DNA of 64,000 bases from Rhipicephalus microplus (lineage: Eukaryota; Arthropoda; Arachnida; Ixodida; Ixodidae): NCBI RefSeq assembly GCF_043290135.1, contig NW_027464805.1, forward strand, positions 1 through 64,000, in the 5' to 3' direction. A program made the position numbers and the translations under genes. Below, piece by piece: positions 23,688 to 37,252 of the stretch. How positions within the stretch are numbered: the stretch's first letter is position 1; the number at the start of each line of letters is the position of its first letter. A model generated the notes under the pieces. It was not told the origin of the DNA. It made no database searches and worked only from the letters and a program-made list of their open reading frames with translations.

Positions 23688-24313
23688 GTTAGGTTAGGTT
23701 AGGTTAGGTTAGGTTAGGTTAGGTTTGGTTGAGTTGGGTTAGGTTAGGTTAGGTTAGGTTAGGTTAGGTTGGGTTAGGTTAGGTTAGGTTAGGTTACGTT
23801 AGGTTAGGTTAGGTTACGTTAGGTTAGGTTAGGTTAGGTTAGGTAAGGATAATTTGGTTAGGTTAGGTAAGGTTAGGTTAGGTTAGGTTAGGTTGGGTTG
23901 GGTGTTGTTGGGTTGGGTTGGGTTGGGTTAGGTTGGGTTAGGTTAGGTTAGGTTACGTTAGGCTAGGTTAGGTTAGGTTAGGTTACGTTAGGTAATGTTA
24001 GGTTAGGTTAGGTTACGTTAGGTTAGGTTAGGTCAGGTAAGGTTAGGTTACGTTAGAATAGGTTAGGTTAGGTTAGGTTACGTTAGGTTAGGTTAAGTTA
24101 GGTTAGGTTAGGTTTGGTTAGGTTAGGTTAGGTTAGCTTAGGTTAGGTTAGGTTGGGTTGGGTTGGGTTAGGTTGGGTTAGGTTAGGTTAGGTTAGGTTG
24201 GGTTAGGTTAGTTTAGGTTAGGTTAGGTTAGGTTAGGTTGGGTCGGGTTGGGTTAGGTTAGGTTAGGTTAGGTAAGGTTAGGTTAGGTTAGGTTAGGTTA
24301 CGTTAGGTTAAGG
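23688..24313 (+). repeat. Long TTAGG tract (about 626 bp)
   Basis: Subtype with GGTTTGGTTGAGTTGGG near the start and GGTCGGGTTGGG near the end; recurs at 37253 and 45319. Confidence 0.92.
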
Positions 24314-24988
24314 TATGAACCATCGTAAAACCGCATTAAACAATGTCACTTAGTGAGATGCAGTGTTTTTCACCTTTACAAGTTGGGAACTGTGATATCT
24401 AATGTGAAAGCGCTTGAAACCGTCGTAATGTTGTAGAAAGCAATGTAAAGTAGCGAGTAAAACGTTTTCTAACGATAGAAGTGCGAAGGTTATGTTAGGT
24501 TGAGTTATGTTAGTTTAAGCTAGGTAGCGTCGTGAAACTACCAAAAACAACGTCATCTAACGAGATAGTGTTGTTTTATTGCGAGTACGAAACTGCGATA
24601 GGTGAAATGTTGTGAAAGCACACAAAACGGCATGAACAAGCCAAATACTGCGTGTTGTACCGTTACAAGTGCGAAACTGCTATGTTGTGATATTCTCGTT
24701 AAAGCGCATGCAAGCATCGTGAAACCTTAAAGAACAATGTCATTTAGCGAGATACAGCGTTCTGTACTGCAATAAGTTGGTGAAAAACTGTGAGGTTATG
24801 CAAATATCCTAATTGTGAACGAAACAGTGTAATAGAGCGTTTTTTAATACAAGTGCGAATGTTAGGTTAGGTTAAGATATGAACCGTCGTAAAACCGCAT
24901 TAAACAATGTCACTTAGTGAGATGCAGTGTTTTTCACCATTACAAGTCGGGAACTGCGATATCTAATGTGAAAGCGCTTGCAAACGTC

Positions 24989-25143
24989 GTTAGGTTAGGT
25001 TAGGTTAGGTTAGGTTACGTTAGGTTAGGTTAGGTTAGGTTTGGTTAGGTTAGGTTAGGTTAGGTTAGGTTAGGGTATGTTTGGTAAGGTTTGGTTAGGT
25101 TAGGTTAGGTTAGGTTGGGTTAGGTAAGGTTAGGTTAGGTTAA
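24989..25143 (+). repeat. Short TTAGG tract
   Basis: Contains GGGTATGTTTGG; followed by GAACCGAGCTAAAACC. About 20-25 bp longer than its counterparts at 38559, 46625 and 57215, which lack a TTACG-containing segment. Confidence 0.9.
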
Positions 25144-26364
25144 GATATGAACCGAGCTAAAACCGCATTAAACAATGTCACTTAGTGAGATGCTGTGTTT
25201 TTCACCATTACCAGTCGGAAACTGCGATATCTAATGTGAAAGCGCATGAAACCGTCGTAATCTTGCAGAAAACATTGTAAAGTAGCGAATAAAACGTTTT
25301 CTAACGATAGAAGTGCGAAGGTTCGGTTAGTTTGAGCTAGGTAGCGTCGTGAAACCGCCAAAAACGATGTCATCTAACGAGATAGTGTTGTTTTATTGCG
25401 AGTACGAAACTGCGATAGGTGAAATATTGGGAAAGCACACAAAATGGCATGAACTAGCCAGATACTGCGTCTTGTGCCGTTACAAGTGCGAAACTGCTTT
25501 ATTGTGATATTCTCGTTAAAGCGCATGCAAGTATCGTGAAACCTTAAAGAACGATGTCATTTAGCGAGATACAGCGTTCTGAACTCTAATAAGTTGGTGA
25601 GAAACTGTGAGGTCAAGCAAATATCGTAATTGTGAATGAAACAGTGTAATTGAGCGTATTTAGATACAAGTGCGAATGTTAGGTTAGGTTGAGATATCAA
25701 CCGTCGTAAAACCGCATTAAACAATGTCACTTAGTGAGATGTAGTGTTTTTCAACATTACAAGTCGGGAACTACGATATCTAATGTGAAAGCGCATGAAA
25801 CCGTCGTAATCTTGTAGAAAACATTGTAAAGTTGCGAGTAAAACGTTTTCTAACGATAGAAGTGCGAAGGTTAGCTTGAGTTATGTTAGTTTAAGCTATG
25901 TAGCGTCGTGAGACCACCAAAAAGGACGTCAACTAACGAGATAGCGTTGTTTTATTGCATGTACGTAACTGCAATAGGTGAAATGTTGTGAAAGTACACA
26001 AAACGGCTTGAACAAGCCAGATACTGCGTGTTGTACCGTTACAAGTGCGAAACTGCTATAATGTGATATTCTTGTTAAAGCGCATGCAAGCATCGTGAAA
26101 CCTTAAAGAACGATGTCATTTAGCGAGATACAGCGTTCTGTACTGCAATAAGTTGGTGAAAAACTGTGAGGTTATGCAAATATCGTAATTGTGAACGAAA
26201 CAGTGTAATAGAGCGTTTTTCCATACAAGTACGAATGTTAGGTTAGGTTAAGATATGAACCGTCGTAAAACCGCATTAAACAATGTCACTTAGTGAGATG
26301 CAGTGTTTTTCACCATTACAAGTCGGGAACTGCGATATCTAATGTGAAAGCGCTTGCAAACGTC

Positions 26365-26484
26365 GTTAGGTTAGGTTAGGTTAGGTTAGGTTACGTTAGG
26401 TTAGGTTTGGTTATGTTAGGTTAGGTTAGGTTAGGTTATGTTAGGTTAGGTTGGGTTAGGTTAGGTTAGGTTAGGTTAGGTTAA
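26365..26484 (+). repeat. Short TTAGG tract
   Basis: Contains two TTATG variants; exits into GATACGAACCGCGC. Recurs at 39910, 47976 and 58566. Confidence 0.9.
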
Positions 26485-28283
26485 GATACGAACCGCGCTA
26501 AAACCGCATTAAACAATGTCACTTAGTGAGATGCAGTGTTTTTCACCTTTACAAGTTGGGAACTGCGATATCTAATGTGAAAGCGCTTTAAACCGTCGTA
26601 ATGTTGTAGAAAGCAATGTAAAGTAGCGAGTAAAACGTTTTCTAACGATAGAAGTGCGAAGGTTATGTTAGGTTGAGTTATGTTAGTTTAAGCTAGGTAG
26701 CGTCGTGAAACCACCAAAAACGACGTCATCTAACGAGATAGTGTTGTTTATTGCATGTACGTAACTGCAATAGGTGAAATGTTGTGAAAGTACACAAAAC
26801 GGCTTGAACAAGCCAGATACTGCGTGTTGTACCGTTACAAGTGCGAAACTGCTATAATGTGATATTCTTGTTAAAGCGCATGCAAGCATCGTGAAACCTT
26901 AAAGAACGATGTCATTTAGCGAGATACAGCGTTCTGTACTGCAATAAGTTGGTGAAAAACTGTGAGGTTATGCAAATATCGTAATTGTGAACGAAACAGT
27001 GTAATAGAGCGTTTTTCCATACAAGTACGAATGTTAGGTTAGGTTAAGACACGAACCGCGCTAAAACCGCATTAAACAATGTCACTTAGTGAGATGCAGT
27101 GTTTTTCACCTTTACAAGTTGGGAACTGCGATATCTAATGTGAAAGCGCTTTAAACCGTCGTAATGTTGTAGAAAGCAATGTAAAGTAGCGAGTAAAACG
27201 TTTTCTAACGATAGAAGTGCGAAGGTTATGTTAGGTTGAGTTATGTTAGTTTAAGCTAGGTAGCGTCGTGAAACCACCAAAAACGACGTCATCTAACGAG
27301 ATAGTGTTGTTTATTGCGAGTACGAAACTGCGATAGGTAAAATGTTGTGAAAGCACACAAAACGGCATGAACAAGCCAAATACTGCGTGTTGTACCGTTA
27401 CAAGTGCGAAACTGCTATGTTGTGACATTCTCGGTAAAGCGCATGCAAGTATCGTGAAACCTTAAAGAACGATGTCATTTAGCGAGATACAGCGTTCTGT
27501 ACTGTAATAAGTTGGTGAGAAACTGTGAGGTCAAGCAAATATCGTAATTGTGAACGAAACAGTGTAATTGAGCGTCTTTAGATACAAGTGCGAATGTTTG
27601 GTTAGGTTGACATATCAACCATCGTAAAACCGCATTAAACAATGTCACTTAGTGATATGTAGTGTTTTTCAACATTACAAGTCGGGAACTACGATATCTA
27701 AAGTGAAAGCGCATGAAACCGTCGTAATCTTGTAGAAAACATTGTAAAGTTGCGAGTAAAACGTTTTCTAACGATAGAAGTGCGAAGGTTAGGTTAGGTT
27801 AGGTTAGTTTAGGCTAGGTAGCGTCGTGAAACTACCAAAAACGACGTCATCTAAAGAGATAGTGTTGTTTTATTGCGAGTATTAAACTGCGATAGGTGAA
27901 ATGTTGTGAAAGCACACAAAACGGCATGAACAACCCAAATACTGCGTGTTCTACCGTTACAAGTGCGAAACTGCTATATTGTGATATTCTCGTTAAAGCG
28001 CATGCAAGCATCGTGAAACCTTAAAGAACAATGTCATTTAGCGAGATACAGCGTTCTGTACTGCAATAAGTTGGTGAAAAACTGTGAGGTTATGCAAATA
28101 TTGTAATTGTGAACGAAACAGTGTAATAGAGCGTTTTTCAATACAAGTACGAATGTTAGGTTAGGTTAAGATATGAACCGTCGTAAAACCGCATTAAACA
28201 ATGTCACTTAGTGAGATGCAGTGTTTTTCACCATTACAAGTCGGGAACTGCGATATCTAATGTGAAAGCGCTTGCAAACGTCT

Positions 28284-28434
28284 TTAGGTTAGGTTAGGTT
28301 AGGTTAGGTTAGGTTAGGTTAGGTTAGGTTAGGTTAGGTTAGGTTACGTTAGGTTAGGTTTGGTTAGGTTAGGTTAGGTTAGGTTATGTTAGGTTAGGTT
28401 GGGTTAGGTTAGGTTAGGTTACGTTAGGTTAAGG
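28284..28434 (+). repeat. Short TTAGG tract
   Basis: Entered through CGTCTTTAGG instead of CGTCGTTAGG and starts with about eleven uninterrupted TTAGG. Recurs at 41829, 49895 and 60485. Confidence 0.9.
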
Positions 28435-29664
28435 TATGAACCGTTGTAAAACCGCAATAAACAGTGTCACTTAGTGAGATGCAGTGTTTTTCACCTTTAC
28501 AAGTTGGGAACTGCGATATCTAATGTGAAAGCGCTTGAAACCGTCGTAATGTTGTAGAAAGCAATGTAAAGTAGCGAGTAAAACGTTTTCTAACGATAGA
28601 AGTGCGAAGGTTATGTTAGGTTGAGTTATGTTAGTTTAAGCTAGGTAGCGTCGTGAAACCACCAAAAACGACGTCATCTAACGAGATAGTGTTGTTTTAT
28701 TGCGAGTACGAAACTGCGATAGGTAAAATGTGAAAGCACACAAAACGGCATGAACAAGCCAAACACTGCGTGTTGTACCGTTACAAGTGCGAAACTGCTA
28801 TGTTTTGACATTCTCGGTAAAGCGCATGCAAGTATCGTGAAACCTAAAAGAACGATGTCATTTAGCGAGATACAGCGTTCTGTACTGAATAAGTTGGTGA
28901 GAAACTGTGAGGTCAAGCAAATATCGTAATTGTGAACGAAACAGTGTAATTGAGCGTCTTAAGATACAAGTGCGAATGTTAGGTTAGGTTGACATATCAA
29001 CCGTCGTAAAACCGCATTAAACAATGTCACTTAGTGAGATGTAGTGTTTTTCAACATTACAAGTCGGGAACTACGATATCTAATGTGAAAGCGCATGAAA
29101 CCGTCGTAATCTTGTAGAAAACATTGTAAAGTGGTGAGTAAAACGTTTTCTAACGATAGAAGTGCGAAGGTTAGGTTAGGTTAGGTTAGTTTAAGCTAGG
29201 TAGCGTCGTGAAACTACCAAAAACGACGTCATCTAACGAGATAGTGTTGTGTTATTGCGAGTATTAAACTGCGATAGGTGAAATGTTGTGAAAGCACACA
29301 AAACGGAATGAACAAGCCAAATACTGCGTGTTCTACCGTTACAAGTGCGAAACTGCTATATTGTGATATTCTCGTTAAAGCGCATGCAAGCATCGTGAAA
29401 CCTTAAAAAACAATGTCATTTAGGAAGATACAGCGTTCTGTACTGCAATAAGTTGGTGAAAAACTGTGAGGTTATGCAAATATCGTAATTGTGAACAAAA
29501 CAGTGTAATAGAGCGTTTTTAGATACAAGTGCGAATGTTAGGTTAGGTTAAGATATGAACCGTCGTAAAACCGCATTAAACAATGTCAATTAGTGAGATG
29601 CAGTGTTTTTCACCATTAAAAGTGGGGAACTGCGATATCTAATGTGAAAGCGCTTGCAACCGTC

Positions 29665-30345
29665 GTTAGGTTAGGTTAGGTTAGGTTAGGTTAGGTTTGG
29701 TTAGGTTAGGTTAGGTTAGGTTAGGTTAGATTAGGTTAGGTTGGGTTGAGTTGGGTTAGGTTAGGTTAGGTTAGGTTAGGTTAGGTTGGGTTAGGTTAGG
29801 TTAGGTTAGGTTACGTTAGGTTAGGTTAGGTTACGTTAGGTTAGGTTAGGTTAGGTTACGTTAGGTTAGGTTAGGTTAGGTAAGGATAATTTGGTTAGGT
29901 TAGGTTAGGTTAGGTTAGGTTAGGTTAGGTTGGGTTGGGTGTTGTTGGGTTGGGTTGGGTTGGGTTAGGTTGGGTTAGGTTAGGTTAGGTTACGTTAGGC
30001 TAGGTTAGGTTAGGTTAGGTTACGTTAGGTAATGTTAGGTTAGGTTAGGTTACGTTAGGTTAGGTTAGGTCAGGTATGGTTAGGTTACGTTAGAATAGGT
30101 TAGGTTAGGTTAGGTTACGTTAGGTTAGGTTAAGTTAGGTTAGGTTAGGTTTGGTTAGGTTAGGTTAGGTTAACTTAGGTTAGGTTAGATTGGGTTGGGT
30201 TGGGTTAGGTTGGGTTAGGTTAGGTTAGGTTAGGTTGGGTTAGGTTAGTTTAGGTTAGGTTAGGTTAGGTTGGGTCGCGTTGGGTTAGGTTAGGTTAGGT
30301 TAGGTAAGGTTAGGTTAGGTTAGGTTAGGTTACGTTAGGTTATGG
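29665..30345 (+). repeat. Long TTAGG tract (about 681 bp)
   Basis: Subtype of 16101 with one private change, GGTCAGGTATGG. Confidence 0.92.
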
Positions 30346-31581
30346 TATGAACCATCGTAAAACCGCATTAAACAATGTCACTTAGTGAGATGCAGTGTTT
30401 TTCACCTTTACAAGTTGGGAACTGTGATATCTAATGTGAAAGCGCTTGAAACCGTCGTAATGTTGTAGAAAGCAATGTAAAGTAGCGAGTAAAACGTTTT
30501 CTAACGATAGAAGTGCGAAGGTTAATGTTAGGTTGAGTTATGTTATTTTAAGCTAGGTAGCGTCGTGAAACTACCAAAAACAACGTCATCTAACGAGATA
30601 GTGTTGTTTTATTGCGAGTACGAAACTGCGATAGGTGAAATGTTGTGAAAGCACACAAAATGGCATGAACAAGCCAAATACTGCGTGTTGTACCGTTACA
30701 AGTGCGAAACTGCTATGTTGTGATATTCTCGTTAAAGCGCATGCAAGCATCGTGAAACCTTAAAGAACGATGTCATTTAGCGAGATACAGCGTTCTGAAC
30801 TGTAATAAGTTGGTGAGAAACTGTGAGGTCAAGCAAATATCGTAATTGTGAACGAAACAGTGTAATTGAGCGTATTTAGATACAAGTGCGAATGTTAGGT
30901 TAGGTTGAGATATCAACCGTCGTAAAACCGCATTAAACAATGTCACTTAGTGAGATGTAGTGTTTTTCAACATTACAAGTCGGGAACTACGATATCTAAT
31001 GTGAAAGCGCATGAAACCGTCGTAATCTTGTAGAAAACAGTTGTAAAGTTGCGAGTAAAACGTTTTCTAACGATAGAAGTGCGAAGGTTAGCTTGAGTTA
31101 TGTTAGTTTAAGCTATGTAACGTCGTGAGACCACCAAAAAGGACGTCAACTAACGAGATAGCGTTGTTTTATTGCATGTACGTAACTGCAATAGGTGAAA
31201 TGTTGTGAAAGTACACAAAACGGCTTGAACAAGCCAGATACTGCGTGTTGTACCGTTACAAGTGCGAAACTGCTATAATGTGATATTCTTGTTAAAGCGC
31301 ATGCAAGCATCGTGAAACCTTAAAGAACGATGTCATTTAGCGAGATACAGCGTTCTGTACTGCAATAAGTTGGTGAAAAACTGTGAGGTTATGCAAATAT
31401 CGTAATTGTGAACGAAACAGTGTAATAGAGCGTTTTTCCATACAAGTACGAATGTTAGGTTAGGTTAAGATATGAACCGTCGTAAAACCGCATTAAACAA
31501 TGTCACTTAGTGAGATGCAGTGTTTTTCACCATTACAAGTCGGGAACTGCGATATCTAATGTGAAAGCGCTTGCAAACGTC

Positions 31582-31695
31582 GTTAGGTTAGGTTAGGTTA
31601 GGTTAGGTTACGTTAGGTTAGGTTTGGTTAGGTTAGGTTAGGTTTGGTTATGTTAGGTTAGGTTGGGTTAGGTTAGGTTAGGGTAGGTTAGGTTA
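31582..31695 (+). repeat. Short TTAGG tract
   Basis: Equivalent of 18011; the following CGCTAAACC lacks one A found in the other copies. Confidence 0.9.
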
Positions 31696-32930
31696 AGATA
31701 TGAACCGCGCTAAACCGCATTAAACAATGTCACTTAGTGGGATGCAGTGTTTTTCACCTTTACAAGTTGGGAACTGCGATATCTAATGTGAAATCGCTTG
31801 AAACCGTCGTAATGTTGTAGAAAGCAATGTAAAGTAGCGAGTAAAACGTTTTCTAACGATAGAAGTGCGAAGGTTATGTTAGGTTGAGTTATGTTAGTTT
31901 AAGCTAGGTAGCGTCGTGAAACCACCAAAAACGACGTCATCTAACGAGATAGTGTTGTTTATTGCGAGTACGAAACTGCGATAGGTGAAATGTTGTGAAA
32001 GCACACAAAACGGCATGAACAAGCCAAATACTGCGTGTTGTACCGTTACAAGTGCGAAACTGCTATGTTGTGACATTCTCGGTAAAGCGCATGCAAGTAT
32101 CGTGAAACCTTAAAGAACGATGCCATTTAGCGAGATACAGCGTTCTGTACTGTAATAAGTTGGTGAGAAACTGTGAGGTCAAGCAAATATCGTAATTGTG
32201 AACGAAACAGTGTAATTGAGCGTCTTTAGATACAAGTGCGAATGTTAGGTTAGGTTGACATATCAACCATCGTAAAACCGCATTAAACAATGTCACTTAG
32301 TGAGATGTAGTGTTTTTCAACATTACAAGTCGGGAACTACGATATCTAATGTGAAAGCGCATGAAACCGTCGTAATCTTGTAAAAAACATTGTAAAGTGG
32401 CGAGTAAAACGTTTTCTAACGATAGAAGTGCGAAGGTTAGGTTAGGTTAGGTTAGTTTAGGCTAGGTAGCGTCGTGAAACTACCAAAAACGACGTCATCT
32501 AAAGAGATAGTGTTGTTTTATTGCGAGTATTAAACTGCGATAGGTGAAATGTTGTGAAAGCACACAAAACGGCATGAACAAGCCAAATACTGCGTGTTTT
32601 ACCGTTACAAGTGCGAAACTGCTATATTGTGATATTCTCGTTAAAGCGCATGCAAGCATCGTGAAACCTTAAAGAACAATGTCATTTAGCGAGATACAGC
32701 GTTCTGTACTGCAATAAGTTGGTGAAAAACTGTGAGGTTATGCAAATATCGTAATTGTGAACGAAACAGTGTAATAGAGCGTTTTTCAATACAAGTACGA
32801 ATGTTAGGTTAGGTTAAGATATGAACCGTCGTAAAACCGCATTAAACAATGTCACTTAGTGACATGCAGTGTTTTTCACCATTACAAGTCGGGAACTGCG
32901 ATATCTAATGTGAAAGCGCTTGCAAACGTC

Positions 32931-33067
32931 GTTAGGTTAGGTTAGGTTAGGTTAGGTTAGGTTAGGTTAGGTTAGGTTACGTTAGGTTAGGTTTGGTTAG
33001 GTTAGGTTAGGTTAGGTTATGTTAGGTTAGGTTGGGTTAGGATAGGTTAGGTTACGTTAGGTTAAGG
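32931..33067 (+). repeat. Short TTAGG tract
   Basis: Equivalent of 19361, same length. Confidence 0.9.
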
Positions 33068-34298
33068 TATGAACCGTTGTAAAACCGCAATAAACAATGT
33101 CACTTAGTGAGATGCAGTGTTTTTCACCTTTACAAGTTGGGAACTGCGATATCTAATGTGAAAGCGCTTGAAACCGTCGTAATGTTGTAGAAAGCAATGT
33201 AAAGTAGCGAGTAAAACGTTTTCTAACGATAGAAGTGCGAAGGTTATGTTAGGTTGAGTTATGTTAGTTTAAGCTAGGTAGCGTCGTGAAACCACCAAAA
33301 ACGACGTCATCTAACGAGATAGTGTTGTTTTATTGCGAGTACGAAACTGCGATAGGTAAAATGTGAAAGCACACAAAACGGCATGAACAAGCCAAATACT
33401 GCGTGTTGTACCGTTACAAGTGCGAAACTGCTATGTTTTGACATTCTCGGTAAAGCGCATGCAAGTATCGTGAAACCTTAAAGAACGATGTCATTTAGCG
33501 AGATACAGCGTTCTGTACTGTAATAAGTTGGTGAGAAACTGTGAGGTCAAGCAAATATCGTAATTGTGAACGAAACAGTGTAATTGAGCGTCTTTAGATA
33601 CAAGTGCGAATGTTAGGTTAGGTTGACATATCAACCGTCGTAAAACCGCATTAAACAATGTCACTTAGTGAGATGTAGTGTTTTTCAACATTACAAGTCG
33701 GGAACTACGATATCTAATGTGAAAGCGCATGAAACCGTCGTAATCTTGTAGAAAACATTGTAAAGTTGCGAGTAAAACGTTTTCTAACGATAGAAGTGCG
33801 AAGGTTAGGTTAGGTTAGGTTAGTTTAAGCTAGGTAGCGTCGTGAAACTACCAAAAACGACGTCATCTAACGAGATAGTGTTGTTTTATAGCGAGTATTA
33901 AACTGCGATAGGTGAAATGTTGTGAAAGCACACAAAACGGCATGAACAAGCCAAATACTGCGTGTTCTACCGTTACAAGTGCGAAACTGCTATATTGTGA
34001 TATTCTCGTTAAAGCGCATGCAAGCATCGTGAAACCTTAAAGAACAATGTCATTTAGCGAGATACAACGTTCTGTACTGCAATAAGTTGGTGAAAAACTG
34101 TGAGTTTATGCAAATATGGTAATTGTGAACAAAACAGTGTAATAGAGCGTTTTTAGATACAAGTGCGAATGTTAGGTTAGGTTAAGATATGAACCGTCGT
34201 AAAACCGCATTAAACAATGTCAATTAGTGAGATGCAGTGTTTTTCACTATTAAAAGTCGGGAACTGCGATATCTAATGTGAAAGCGCTTGCAACCGTC

Positions 34299-34964
34299 GT
34301 TAAGTTAGGTTAGGTTAGGTTTTGTTAGGTTAGGTTAGGTTAGGTTAGGTTAGATTAGGTTAGGTTGGGTTGAGTTGGGTTAGGTTAGGTTAGGTTAGGT
34401 TGGGTTAGGTTAGGTTAGGTTAGGTTACGTTAGCTTAGGTTAGGTTACGTTAGGTTAGGTTAGGTTAGGTTAGGTTACGTTAGGTTAGGTTAGGTTAGGT
34501 AAGGATAATTTGGTTAGGTTAGGTAAGGTTAGGTTAGGTTAGGTTAGGTTGGGTTGGGTGTTGTTGGGTTGGGTTGGGTTGGGTTAGGTTGGGTTAGGTT
34601 AGGTTAGGTTACGTTAGGTTAGGTTAGGTTAGGTTACGTTAGGTTATGTTAGGTTAGGTTAGGTTAGGTTACGTTAGGTTAGGTTAGGTCAGGAAAGGTT
34701 AGGTTACGTTAGAATAGGTTAGGTTAGGTTAGGTTACGTTAGGTTAGGTTAAGTTAGGTTAGGTTAGGTTAGGTTAGGTTTGGTTAGGTTAGCTTAGGTT
34801 AGGTTAGGTTGGGTTGGGTTGGGTTAGGTTAGGTTAGGTTAGGTTAGGTTGGGTTAGGTTAGTTTAGGTTAGGTTAGGTTAGGTTAGGTTGGGTTGGGTT
34901 GGGTTAGGTTAGGTTAGGTTAGGTAAGGTTAGGTTAGGTTAGGTTAGGTTACGTTAGGTTAAGG
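34299..34964 (+). repeat. Long TTAGG tract (about 666 bp)
   Basis: Equivalent of 20729 at offset 13,570, same length. Confidence 0.92.
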
Positions 34965-35638
34965 TATGAACCGTCGTAAAACCGCATTAAACAATGTCAC
35001 TTAGTGAGATGCAGTGATTTCACCTTTACAGGTTGGGAACTGTGATATCTAATGTGAAAGCGCTTGAAACCGTCGTATTGTTGTAGAAAGCAATGTAAAG
35101 TAGCGAGTAAAACGTTTTCTAACGATAGAAGTGCGAAGGTTATGTTAGGTTGAGTTATGTTAGTTTAAGCTAGGTAGCGTCGTGAAACTACCAAAAACAA
35201 CGTCATCTAACGAGATAGTGTTGTTTTATTGCGAGTACGAAACTGCGATAGGTGAAATGTTGTGAAAGCACACAAAACGGCATGAACAAGCCAAATACTG
35301 CGTGTTGTACCGTTACAAGTGCGAAACTGCTATGTTGTGATATTCTCGTTAAAGCGCATGCAAGCATCGTGAAACCTTAAAGAACGATGTCATTTAGCGA
35401 GATACAGCGTTCTGTACTGCAATAAGTTGGTCAAAAACTGTGAGGTTATGCAAATATCCTAATTGTGAACGAAACAGTGTAATAGAGCGTTTTTTAATAC
35501 AAGTGCGAATGTTAGGTTAGGTTAAGATATGAACCGTCGTAAAACCGCATTAAACAATGTCACTTAGTGAGATGCAGTGTTTTTCACCATTACAAGTCGG
35601 GAACTGCGATATCTAATGTGAAAGCGCTTGCAAACGTC

Positions 35639-35802
35639 GTTAGGTTAGGTTAGGTTAGGTTAGGTTAGGTTACGTTAGGTTAGGTTAGGTTAGGTTTGGT
35701 TAGGTAAGGTTAGGTTAGGTTAGGTTAGGGATGTTAGGTAAGGTTTGGTTAGGTTAGGTTAGGTTAGGTTAGGTTGGGTTAGGTAAGGTTAGGTTAGGTT
35801 AA
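35639..35802 (+). repeat. Short TTAGG tract, first of a pair
   Basis: Equivalent of 22069. Confidence 0.9.
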
Positions 35803-35915
35803 GATATGAACCGCGCTAAAACCGCATTAAACAATGTCACTTAGTGAGATGCTGTGTTTTTCACCATTACAAGTCGGGAACTGCGATATCTAATGCGAAA
35901 GCGCTTGCAAACGTC

Positions 35916-36020
35916 GTTAGGTTAGGTTAGGTTAGGTTAGGTTAGGTTAGGTTTGGTTAGGTTAGGTTAGGTTAGGTTATGTTAGGTTAGGTTGGGTTAG
36001 GTTAGGTTAGGTTAGGTTAA
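35916..36020 (+). repeat. Short TTAGG tract, second of a pair
   Basis: Equivalent of 22346, one 5-bp repeat shorter. Confidence 0.9.
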
Positions 36021-37252
36021 GATATGAACCGCGCTAAAACCACATTAAACAATGTCACTTAGTGAGATGCAGTGTTTTTCACCTTTACAAGTTGGGAACT
36101 GCGATATCTATTGTGAAAGCGCATGAAACCGTCGTAATCTTGTAGAAAACATTGTAAAGTGGTGAGTAAAACGTTTTCTAACGATAGAAGTGCGAAGGTT
36201 AGGTTAGGTTAGGTTAGTTTAAGCTAGGTAGCGTCGTGAAACTACCAAAAACGACGTCATCTAACGAGATAGTGTTGTTTTATAGCGAGTATTAAACTGC
36301 GATAGGTGAAATGTTGTGAAAGCACACAAAACGGCATGAACAAGCCAAATACTGCGTGTTCTACCGTTACAAGTGCGAAACTGCTATATTGTGATATTCT
36401 CGTTAAAGCGCATGCAAGCATCGTGAAACCTTAAAGAACAATGTCATTTAGCGAGATACAACGTTCTGTACTGCAATAAGTTGGTGAAAAACTGTGAGGT
36501 TATGCAAATATTGTAATTGTGAACAAAACAGTGTAATAGAGCGTTTTTAGATACAAGTGCGAATGTTAGGTTAGGTTAAGATATGAACCGTCGTAAAACC
36601 GCATTAAACAATGTCACTTAGTGAGATGTAGTGTTTTTCAACATTACAAGTCGGGAACTACGATATCTAATGTGAAAGCGCATGAAACCGTCGTAATCTT
36701 GTAGAAAACATTGTAAAGTGGTGAGTAAAACGTTTTCTAACGATAGAAGTGCGAAGGTTAGGTTAGGTTAGGTTAGTTTAAGCTAGGTAGCGTCGTGAAA
36801 TTACCAAAAACGACGTCATCTAACGAGATAGTGTTGTTTTATAGCGAGTATTAAACTGCGATAGGTGAAATGTTGTGAAAGCACACAAAACGGCATGAAC
36901 AAGCCAAATACTGCGTGTTCTACCGTTACAAGTGCGAAACTGCTATATTGTGATATTCTCGTTAAAGCGCATGCAAGCATCGTGAAACCTTAAAGAACAA
37001 TGTCATTTAGCGAGATACAACGTTCTGTACTGCAATAAGTTGGTGAGAAACTGTGAGGTTATGCAAATATGGTAATTGTGAACAAAACAGTGTAATAGAG
37101 CGTTTTTAGATACAAGTGCGAATGTTAGGTTAGGTTAAGATATGAACCGTCGTAAAACCGCATTAAACAAATGTCAATTAGTGAGATGCAGTGTTTTTCA
37201 CCATTAAAAGTCGGGAACTGCGATATCTAATGTGAAAGCGCTTGCAACCGTC

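Larger units (their letters stand above)
11887..25409 (+). repeat. Super-repeat 2 (17 units, 13.5 kb)
   Basis: Unit starts: 11887, 12446, 13233, 13792, 14582, 15146, 15705, 17056, 17615, 18406, 18965, 19777, 20333, 21673, 22732, 23291, 24593. From 15705 on, the unit lengths (1351, 559, 791, 559, 812, 556, 1340, 1059, 559, 1302, 817) parallel those of super-repeat 3 at an offset of 13,545-13,571 bp, the drift being explained mostly by gain or loss of 5-bp repeats in tracts. Before 15705 the unit order does not match super-repeat 3. A patch at 15896-16025 carries a different sequence variant from its counterparts. Confidence 0.85.
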
